From contig OY759262.1 of the NCBI GenBank assembly GCA_963662155.1, positions 61,107,010-61,171,009 of the forward strand: a stretch of 64,000 bases of DNA. Reading direction: 5' to 3'. A program made the translations under genes and the position numbers. Below the pieces are notes generated by a model that was not told the origin of the DNA, did no database searches, and saw only the letters and a list, made by a program, of their open reading frames with translations. Numbering within the stretch: the stretch's first letter is position 1; every line of letters begins with the position of its first letter. Shown one piece after another: positions 39,689 through 51,600 of the stretch. This DNA comes from Lamellibrachia columna (Eukaryota; Annelida; Polychaeta; Sabellida; Siboglinidae).

Positions 39689-42600
39689 CTGAAACTGAAC
39701 ACAGCACTGCTTACTACAAGCTTCCACAACATCTACCCAGATGACAGAATATCCATCAGCACAAACATTATTGCCTACACAAACCTTTTATGATTATTAT
39801 ATTTGGAAAGTGATCTTTTATGATTATTATATTTGGAAAGTGATCTTGTTGTAACACTTACAAGTACGTCTTAGATGTTCTGCATAAATTGGTATTTAAA
39901 ATTTGCATACATATGAACCTGCAAATAGCAATAATATTTATTTTATAAATTTCACCACATCCCATTACATAGAATCTGATTGTGGTAAAACAATACTTGT
40001 AATATTAAAAATAATGTATATTACTGGTAAATGTTTTTTTTAAATAATTAACAAATGTACGTAAGTATAATTATGAGCCATATAAAGGCTATTAAAATGG
40101 CAGCATGAATGATAAAATATCATTAAAAATGTATGTTAGGTTGAATATATAACAAAGCAGTAAAGTATGATAATTATAAACATCAAAAGTTAGACTAAAA
40201 TGTTGCAGAAGTGGACTATGCATATGCAGCAGTACATTTTTGATGCCGTTTTCACACGCTGCTACCAAACTTGCACAAACTGACTAATATAACCATGACC
40301 CATTTAGTTGGTTATGGCTATTCCACATAAATAACACATTCTGAACATGCAGAACATCTGCGTAACGTACAGATGAAGTGGTCCCGAACCCGAGTCAGTT
40401 TGACGCAATCTTTCAGGTCTTCATGTCTGAGAACCTCGCGACTACATGTGTCCTTGCGAGCGGCAGCCACTCTCGCCCGCGGTACACCTACAGGCAGGCA
40501 ACATTGCTACAGCACTGGCAACACTCAAACAGTACACCTACACAGGCAGGCAACACTGCTACAGCACTGGCAACACTCAAACAGTACACATACACAGGCA
40601 GGCAACACTGCTACAGCACTGGCAACACTCAAACAGTACACCTACACAGGCAGGCAACAATGCTACAGCACTGGCAACACTCAAACAGTACACCTACACA
40701 GGCAGGCAACACTGCTACAGCACTGGCAACACTCAAACAGTACACCTACACAGGCAGGCAACACTGCTACAGCACTGGCGACACTCAAACAGTACACCTA
40801 CACAGGCAGGCAACACTGCTACAGCACTGGCAACACTCAAACAGTACACCTACACAGGCAGGCAACACTGCTACAGTACTGGCAACACTCAAACAGTACA
40901 CCTACACAGGCAGCACAACACACTCAATATTCTGACAACACACACAACACAGCAACAATAACTCTTGCAACACTATATTGTAATCAGATTTCAACAATCT
41001 TATGTAGCCTGGTGCATTCTCAAAACGTCATACAGTCCCCTCCTAAAGAAAAGAAATCATCACCTCATACTAGCACAAGCTATTGAAGCATCAGCATGAT
41101 ACCAATAGCAGCTCAGATTTACAACCGCCTCTTGCTAAACAGAGAACCAATTCTGACATGGAATCAAAATGGCTTCCGTAACAGTTGCTCTACAACTGAT
41201 CATCACATTTTCAGAATAAAATTATTGTCAGCATTACTGCTTCACAGAAAACAATACCACTCTGGTAGAACGCATTAACAACTACGTCAATGTTACAGAT
41301 CAACGTGACAAAACTGAGCGGGAAGTCAGCAATATAATCCATACATAATATTAACTGACAACAGTAATTGTTCACACGTACATTCATACATTGTCATAAT
41401 GTGCATGTTACAATCACTGGGTGCAATGTTACATGTTACAATCACTGGGTGCAAAATATCTGTCAGTTCACTGATACGCACCATCGATGTTGTCTACTTC
41501 TATCACCCCGGGAGCGAAGCACTGTTTCAGTTCTTCTGCAAGAGCACCCTCTACTGGCCGGGTAAGTGTGATCTCGGGAAGGAGTCGGTACGACGCTGTG
41601 GCTGAAGAATGGCGATACTGCATTTTTAGTGGTTATATGTACGTCACGAATGATGCACACTGAAAGATTGTGGGGCCTGCGATTGTAGCAACCACCTTGT
41701 GTTCACGTTACAGCCATTTATAGTTTTACTGTCTTTTATAACCATTAACAAAAATACCCTCTGGGGATAACTTGGTAGTTTGTGACTGTCAAGCTAATAA
41801 AAAAAAAAATTCAGGACCCACAACATTATCACAGAAATACCCATCTCTGCCTTGGTACGTGGTGCTGCCAGTCAATATCTTGATGGCTTCTTGGAATCCA
41901 ACTCTCGAAATTATGACATAATACTGGCAGTTACAATAATGCCTACTGACAGTTTATGTAACTTGGAAAAATCATAGAAAAGGGGTAAGATTTAGCAGTC
42001 GCCCGGTCGCCAATGGCACCCAAAAATGGCTTCAAGCGACTTAAATTTTTGACTACAGTGGCCTGCATGGCGACTCAAAATATTTATGGAGCTGCAATAA
42101 TTTAGATGCAGCAAAACTAAACATCTGACTGTCAAGCTAATAATATAGAAATTTTTTTTTACCCACAACATTATCACAGAAATACCCATCTCTGCCTTGG
42201 TACGTGGTGCTGCCAGTCAATATCTTGATGGCTTCTTGGAATCCAACTCTCGAAATTATGACATAATACTGGCAGTTACAATAATGCCTACTGACAGTTT
42301 ATGTAACTTGGAAAAATCATAGAAAAGGGGTAATATTTAGCAGTCGCCCGGTCGCCAATGGCACCCAAAAATGGCTTCAAGCGACTTAAATTTTTGACTA
42401 CAGTGGCCCGCATGGCGACTCAAAATATTTATGGAGCTGCAATAATTTAGATGCAGCAAAACTAAACATCTCAGAAGTGTTGTCCTGGCTCTATCACATT
42501 TATGTTAACTATGACTAATGTGTTTGTGACATGTTTGACATTGCAAGAAATGTTGCCTAACCATAGCCGAAGTGCTATCAATAGGGAGTATTCATTGTCT

Positions 42601-45600
42601 TTTTAATCAACTACATTGACTCTCAACATGTAACTGAACGGTCATTCTACACTGAAATAATAACCAGTCATGTTGTCTTGGCGCTGTGTGGTGCGCAGAG
42701 TGCTTTTGGTGAATTAATTGGGAACCTGGTTAGTTTCTCTAGGCTGGTGCTGCATGGCGCCACTTATATATACATGTATATATATCCACGTGGTGGGGCA
42801 TGACATCGCTTCAGTAATATTTGGAGGTAAAATCAGGTCCTGTGAAAAAACAGCAGGTCCTGTAAACTGTTCAGTTCACAGGACCTGATGTCCGGTGATG
42901 CTAGGAGACTTTTCGATTTGACTGTTGGTGTATGATGTTACGAAAACAAAACAATCTGTCACATGTGTTCAATTGTATAGTGTATTTTATTACCCTGGTA
43001 AGTGTTATGTATTACATTGTATTGATCTTGCCTTGTCCTTGAAAATAAATGTCTAAAAACTGTTTGATTTTGATGTTTTTATTTGTTGTTGATTCTATCT
43101 TCAAAGTATTTGCTTTCTATCATCAAAGTATTGATTAGAAAGTGGGCTACCGAAGAAGCTGTCGGGCTACTTCACTTTGCAAGGTTGGTAGCCCGATTAG
43201 CTACCTTCCATGACTTGCTAAATCTCACCCCTGATGACATTGCGAACAATTGTACTTAACTCTTTGCACTTCGCACAGTGTTGCGAACAATTGTACGTAA
43301 TAACTACAAAGGGTAATTCGATTGTTCACATAAACGGTAATAATGGAGTGAATTTTGAAAAAAAATAATAGTTTTATGCTTCCTTCGTGGGGTTGTAGAT
43401 GAGACCAGGAAAGTTTGGCGCCCGAGATGCAAAGCCTTTATGAGTAGCATAACATATATGCATACATACATACTCAAGTTGTATTATAGAAAGATTCCAG
43501 ACATTCAAATATATTTTTCTCTTAAGATATAGTAGCAAGTTATTAATAAAGCATTTTCATAACATACCTCAGGAACAACAGAAAAATGAGGGCAGCATGT
43601 AACATAATACTTTGCTTTTATCCAATCCATAAAAAGGTCATTAAAAAAATGGAATGTCAGAAGACATAAATATACAAATATTCTTATCATTTTAAATAGT
43701 ACATGTAGTCATGTACACAAAATGTACAAATATTCTTATCATTTTATATAGTTAAATACATGTACACATTTTGGCATTTTAATGTACTTAAGGACTTAAA
43801 TATGCACACATATATATAAATACATGTATAAAAGATACTTCAAACACTTAGATGCTAAACAAGAGGTTTACCAGTAGTCTAGTCTAGAATAAAAAGAACA
43901 CAAATAGATTTACTTGCATTTAAGGAAATCATTAAAAAATTCAAGAGTAAATTTAAACATTTGGTACTATTATGATGGGTTCATAATGGACAGGCATAGA
44001 ATTTTTTTACTTACCAACAGGAGAAAATTTGGCATGATCTTTTCCTATTCCTTTAACACAGTGCAATTTTATGTCGATTTCCTGTAGTAAAATAACATAC
44101 GTATGTTACATGAGACAGAGCAACGACATGACAGCTACCTGGCAAGCTAGTAGCTACAGAGCAATGACATGATAGCTACTTGGCAAGCTACAGAGCAATG
44201 ACATGATAGCTACTTGGCAAGCTAATGGAGGAGACTTTTTAATATATATCTGCTTTTGGATTGAACATTTGCCTTTAAGGCAATTTTTTTTTTAATACAT
44301 ACAGGATAATAAGTATTACATTTAAATGTTGTTTGTAGCCAATAACTTTCACAGGACTGGCAGGTTTTCGACAAAATGTAAAAATCAGTGGATTAATCCA
44401 CGGATTTTGATCATGTCAAACATTTTCAACGACCCTGGTTTCAATGGTTTTTGACAATGTTATGTCAAATATATCTTATAGCCAATCAAAAAACCATCCG
44501 TAGTCTTTCACGTGTGCATTTCAAGGAGAGAACCGAGTAAGTTGCTAGTTACCTGTCCAGGCCTGAGCTTTGCTATGAGTACTTCTTCGTCAGCCGGACG
44601 AATGCCATCTTTGAACTAGAAAGCAGAAATTTCAATTATTCCACATTTAGCATAATGCCTGGAGGTGATCTCAAAATATCAATGTGTGACATTTCATGAA
44701 ATTTGTTTCATGGGAGATTGGGGGGTTAGTAGCTTTTTCGTTTAACAGTGTACATCAATATATTAAAAAAACATTATTTTCCTATCACAGCTGATAAAGG
44801 CGCCGACTCTGAGTGCCTGCCGGCATTGTTGTGTTATGACGGCTGAATATGACCCATATGGGATGGTCATATGGGATGGTCATAACAAGCAGGACAAGGA
44901 ATTGTTCACAGGTCAATGTCATTCAAAGTTTCATGTAGCAGGGAAGGGAAGTCAGAGGTTAAATGATATCAGTTTTGAGATCACCCCTTAGAAAAATGCA
45001 ACACAAACAAATAAATAAAATTTTATAAAATGAAACAAAAGATACTCACAAGGGCTGCCTGGTTGCCCAGGGGGAGCCACTTTAGGTCATCCGTTGTTAC
45101 TGCCGACAAAGAGAACATTCTTTTAATGTGCACAATTTCATCTCAACTATATCTAACATACATATTCTATCAAATGACACAATAATTATAAGTAGTTTAC
45201 TCCAGTATTTATACAAGGTCAAATCTAAGCTTAACCGCCCAAAACTCTGACACATTCATTCACACAAATGTATAATTTTTAAACATAATATGCATCAAAT
45301 TAATTAAAACGCAAGACATAAATAGTTTTTGATAAGTCACTCATGTCACTAACATGTGTTGAAATGAATTATATTTACAAGACCACATTCCTTAGTGTTT
45401 CACTATACATGATTACAGGATAGGTAAAGCATTAGAATATTCAAATTCACAGCATGAGTGCAGTGCATCTGAGTTTAGCATTGCAATGCGCAATGTTACA
45501 ATACAATACAAAAACGTCTGTCCCGCCATAACCCTCGGAAACCTGAGCTCAGAGATCTATCAAAACCAAACGGTTGGGCAATCTCAAAATTGGTACACAA

Positions 45601-48600
45601 TGTTAAAGTTGTCAACAGACGGAAGAATGCGCTATGGACCAAGATTAAAAGATAAGTCTTCAGATGACAACATTAATTTATTATGTTTCCTACTGACCTA
45701 ACTGTCCCTACACCAACAGACGTAACTGTCCCTACACCAACAGACCTAACTGTCCCTACACCAACCGACCTGTCTCTACACCAACAGACCTAACTGTCCC
45801 TACGCCAACAGACCTAACTGTCCCTATACCAACAGACGTAACAGACCTAACTGTCCCTACACCAATAGACCTAACTGTCCCCACACCAACAGACCTAATG
45901 CTCTATACACCAACAGACCTAACTCTCTCTACACCAACAGACCTAACTCTCTCTACACCAACAGACCTAACTGTCCCTACACCAACAGACGTAAATGTCC
46001 CTACACCAACATACCTAACTGTCCCTACACCAACAGACCTAGCCGTCCCTACACCAACATACCTAACTGTCCCTACACCAATAGACCTAACTGTCCCCAC
46101 ACCAACAGACCTGTCTCTACACCAACAGACCTAACTGTCCCTACACCAACAGACCTAATGCTCTATACACCAACAGACCTAACTCTCTCTACACCAACAG
46201 ACCTAACTCTCTCTACACCAACAGACCTAACTGTCCCTACACCAACAGACGTAAATGTCCCTACACCAACATACCTAACTGTCCCTACACCAACAGACCT
46301 AGCCGTCCCTACACCAACAGACCTAACTGTCCCTACACCAATAGACCTAACTGTCCCCACACCAACAGACCTGTCTCTACACCAACAGACCTAACTGTCC
46401 CTACACCAACAGACCTAATGCTCTATACACCAACAGACCTAACTCTCTCTACACCAACAGACCTAACTCTCTCTACACCAACAGACCTAACTGTCCCTAC
46501 ACCAACAGACGTAAATGTCCCTACACCAACATACCTAACTGTCCCTACACCAACAGACCTAGCCGTCCCTACACCAACAGACCTAACTGTCCCTACACCA
46601 ATAGACCTAACTGTCCCCACACCAACATACCTAAATGTCCCTACACCAACAGACCTAACTGTCCCTACACCAACAGGGAGTGAATTCCAAAGAGGAACCA
46701 AAAGTAGATACATACTAGACGATAGAAGCTGTCTGGGCTATCTTGCAGGAGGGAGCAGTAAATATAAATATGTAATTTACTTAGACGAAAGTGTCTGATA
46801 GTTAATAATACAGATCATTAAACCACCTTTATGGTGAACATAGAGGACATCAGGATCAGTGGTGTCTTTTGTGGCATTCGGATTTTTCTTGCATCGCACT
46901 TTCAGTTCCAGTACAACAGTGTCTTCTGACGTCCCATCTGTGTCATCTACAACAACATTTTCACTTTCAGTACAAAGGTGTCTTCTGACGTCCAACCGTG
47001 TTGTCTACAAAACAACACTTTTACTTTCGGTACAACGGTGTCCTCTAATGTTCCATCTACAAAACAACATTTTCACTGTCAGTACAACAGTGTCCTGTGG
47101 TATCCCTTCCGTGTCATCTACAAATCAACACTTTCACTTTCAATACAACATACATTGTTGTGCTTCCATGTCATCTACAAAAAGACTACAAACCAACACT
47201 TTCACTGTCAGTGTCATTTATATCTTCCGATCATGTTGTTTTATAGCAAGACCATTTATATTACCCTGAAAATTACACATTTTTCATTACCAATAGTTGT
47301 GGAAATAATTGATAAGGGACTAGATCAGATTGGGCATCAGCACAAAACAACAATTACAAGGTCACCTTCAGACTATACAATGTGAAAGTGTGTGTGTGCA
47401 TGTGTGTGAGTGCATGCGTGCATGCATGCGTGATACCTTCAGTCCTGTATTCGAACAGTCGGGGGTCGACCTTGATGGGAATGAGCCCGAGTCTGTGAGC
47501 CAGGACCTCGTCTTGGATGATGGACGTGTTGTTGTAGATGAAGACCTTGTCGATGGCCATTGTTGGCACCTGCACAAAACTCACATTTCAACATAGATGC
47601 AGACCTTTCTGTTTTTAATCTGAAAACTCTCAATGACAGCAAATTTCCTGGCTCTCATGATCTACAACACTTTCTCAAACGGTCAAAGAATGTTCAACTA
47701 TAATGTTCATACTTCATTAAGGGGCCATTCAGTAAGGGGCTGTACAGTAAGGGGCCGTTCATAATCATCAACATTAACCTATTCATACAAATCATACAAA
47801 ATTTAGGTCGCGTGCGAAATATGATCATCAGAGCATTATGCAGTGCTGCCCGATGAATTAACTACTATTGTTCTAAATCGTGTAACCATTCACAGCACTG
47901 CAATACAGTCAGACATCTTGGCAATTCAAAACATTGTGGAGAACAATTATCAATATGACACCAGGGAATTGTTAGAAAAACACAAAGTTGTAACATAAGT
48001 ATTAAAGATAAATGTTTGTAAAGGTTACTACTGTATATCTTATACATACACCGTGCCATAACATTGACTTATTGGTGTGTTTCAATCTGAAAAATTATCA
48101 ACATCTTAAGTATCAATTCTGAGAAAATGGATTTGAGAAATAATATGCATTGTACGAATAGGTAAATATTGACAATTGTGAATGGCCCTGAAGTTACAAT
48201 ACCATAACACCACTATTAGTATCAATAACACCACTAGTTGTATCAATAACACCACTATTAGTATTAATAACACCACTAGTAGTATCAATAACACCACTAG
48301 TTGTATCAATAACACCACTATTAGTATCAATAACACCACTAGTTGTATCAATAACACCACTATTAGTATTAATAACACCACTAGTTGTATCAATAACACC
48401 ACTATTAGTATCAATAACACCACTAGTAGTATCATCGTCATGACATGTACTGTCTTGCAAGAGCACAGTCATTCAGGGTTTAGTATCCGGGTCACTGAAG
48501 ATTTGAAATAGTCACACAAACATGACATTAGATACCTATATGTTTTTACCTTGCACCATTTTAGATGTTGATTTGCGAGTTCTGGGTTCAAGACCTGGAC

Positions 48601-51600
48601 CACACTGAGTATGCCTGGTGTAGACTCCTGTCTAAGAGTTCTGGGTTCAAGACCTAGACTAGACACAGTATGCCTGGTGTAGACTCCTGGCTATCAGTTC
48701 TGGGTTCAAGACCTAGACCAGACACAGTATGCCTGGTGTAGACTCCTGGCTATCAGTTCTGGGTTCAAGACCTAGACTAGACACAGTATGCCTGGTGTAG
48801 ACTCCTGGCTATCAGTTCTGGGTTCAAGACCTAGACTAGACACAGTATGCCTGGTGTAGACTCCTGGCTATCAGTTCTGGGTTCAAGACCTAGACCAGAC
48901 ACAGTATGCCTGGTGTAGACTCCTGGCTATCAGTTCTGGGTTCAAGACCTAGACTAGACACAGTATGCCTGGTGTAGACTCCTGGCTATCAGTTCTGGGT
49001 TCAAGACCTAGACCAGACACAGTATGCCTGGTGTAGACTCCTGGCTATCAGTTCTGGGTTCAAGACCTAGACCAGACACAGTATGCCTGGTGTAGACTCC
49101 TGGCTATCAGTTCTGGGTTCAAGACCTAGACCAGACACAGTATGCCTGGTGTAGACTCCTGGCTATCAGTTCTGGGTTCAAGACCTAGACCAGACACAGT
49201 ATGCCTGGTGTAGACTCCTGGCTATCAGTTCTGGGTTCAAGACCTAGACCAGACACAGTATGCCTGGTGTAGACTCCTGGCTATCAGTTCTGGGTTCAAG
49301 ACCTAGACTAGACACAGTATGCCTGGTGTAGACTCCTGGCTATCAGTTCTGGGTTCAAGACCTAGACCAGACACAGTATGCCTGGTGTAGACTCCTGGCT
49401 ATCAGTTCTGGGTTCAAGACCTAGACTAGACACAGTATGCCTGGTGTAGACTCCTGGCTATCAGTTCTGGGTTCAAGACCTAGACCAGACACAGTATGCC
49501 TGGTGTAGACTCCTGGCTATCAGTTCTGGGTTCAAGACCTAGACTAGACACAGTATGCCTGGAGTAGACTCCTGGCTATCAGTTCTGGGTTCAAGACCTA
49601 GACTAGACACAGTATGCCTGGTGTAGACTCCTGGCTATCAGTTCTGGGTTCAAGACCTAGACCAGACACAGTATGCCTGGTGTAGACTCCTGGCTATCAA
49701 CATTGAGGACTGTATATCCCTCAGTGCTTGGACGATCATCTGAAGTGATGAGCAATTAATGAGAAGGTGAGTTATTCGAAATATTAAAAAGGAGCTTTGT
49801 GACAAACCTCAGAATCCTGCGGAAGGCATTAGCAATGGCACAGTCAATTCCAACCATGTCAAACTCAAGTTCCCGGTCTGTCAGTTGTACTATGTCAATG
49901 CGGAATCTCTGTAAAAAAAAATGTTTCAAGGTAATGAATCCAATATCTGATTTTTTATGCAAAAAATATGGTAATGTATCACACTGTCTAAAATTAGCAA
50001 AAAAATTAAATGACCCACATTTTTTTTAACTGGCTCAGTTCTATTTTGAACCAGCCTAGGTAAATTTGAACTGGCCCCACAAAAATATATAAATAATATG
50101 TATATGTATATGGGAGGGAGGGAGGGAGGGAGGGAGGGAGGGAGGGAGGGAGGGAGGGAGGGAGGGAGGGAGGGAGGGAGGGAGGGAGGGAGGGAGGGAG
50201 GGAGGGAGGGAGGGAGGGAGGGAGGGAGGGAGGGAGGGAGGGAGGGAGGGAGGGAGGGAGGGAGGGAGGGAGGGAGGGAGGGAGGGAGGGAGGGAGGGAG
50301 GGAGGGAGGGAGGGAGGGAGGGAGGGAGGGAGGGAGGGAGGGAGGGAGGGAGGGAGGGAGGGAGGGAGGGAGGGAGGGAGGGAGGGAGGGAGGGAGGGAG
50401 GGAGGGAGGGAGGGAGGGAGGGAGGGAGGGAGGGAGGGAGGGAGGGAGGGAGGGAGGGAGGGAGGGAGGGAGGGAGGGAGGGAGGGAGGGAGGGAGGGAG
50501 GGAGGGAGGGAGGGAGGGAGGGAGGGAGGGAGGGAGGGAGGGAGGGAGGGAGGGAGGGAGGGAGGGAGGGAGGGAGGGAGGGAGGGAGGGAGGGAGGGAG
50601 GGAGGGAGGGAGGGAGGGAGGGAGGGAGGGAGGGAGGGAGGGAGGGAGGGAGGGAGGGAGGGAGGGAGGGAGGGAGGGAGGGAGGGAGGGAGGGAGGGAG
50701 GGAGGGAGGGAGGGAGGGAGGGAGGGAGGGAGGGAGGGAGGGAGGGAGGGAGGGAGGGAGGGAGGGAGGGAGGGAGGGAGGGAGGGAGGGAGGGAGGGAG
50801 GGAGGGAGGGAGGGAGGGAGGGAGGGAGGGAGGGAGGGAGGGAGGGAGGGAGGGAGGGAGGGAGGGAGGGAGGGAGGGAGGGAGGGAGGGAGGGAGGGAG
50901 GGAGGGAGGGAGGGAGGGAGGGAGGGAGGGAGGGAGGGAGGGAGGGAGGGAGGGAGGGAGGGAGGGAGGGAGGGAGGGAGGGAGGGAGGGAGGGAGGGAG
51001 GGAGGGAGGGAGGGAGGGAGGGAGGGAGGGAGGGAGGGAGGGAGGGAGGGAGGGAGGGAGGGAGGGAGGGAGGGAGGGAGGGAGGGAGGGAGGGAGGGAG
51101 GGAGGGAGGGAGGGATGTTAGCCAGTGCTAATTGAGAATAAAAGTGGAATATATATGAATTGTCTGGGCAGTGTATGCAAAAAACAAATATTACAGATTT
51201 TATAATTGTTACTAATATTACTTATGTGACCATTTCCAATATGTAACATTACATCTCGCAGCCGCTCACATACATTCAGAATGGTTGCGTGCATGCATGT
51301 GTGTGTGCTTGAATGTCCTTAGGGAAAGTTTTGGAGTGGTACAAATTTGATCCTGCATAAAGCCCTAGCTTAAGCAAGAATCATATTTCCTGCTGTAAAT
51401 GTTACCTTTTCAAACTTAGCTTGATTCCAAGAGTCATCGTAGCCTGTGTAGGAGCCTGGGAAGTCTGTCGTATGTCCCTAAAACAAACTCACATTTACAC
51501 TTTGAACTCCCACAATTCATTGCGAATCAGGTTCGTCAAATGAGGAATTTCATATTTACTATATAAAAATATGTCAACAAATTGGGTCACTAGTATCACC

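Noticed and set aside
40373..40490. + strand frame [14 protein letters not shown]
   Set aside because: Antisense of POLR1C exon 10.
41399..41605. + strand frame with [16 protein letters not shown], at first taken for a possible transposon gene
   Set aside because: It is the antisense of POLR1C exon 9, whose minus-strand reading matches the family.
50098..51135. 345-codon open frame of GREGG repeats
   Set aside because: It is the (GGGA)251 array read in one frame; no splice sites, no family, inside a POLR1C intron.
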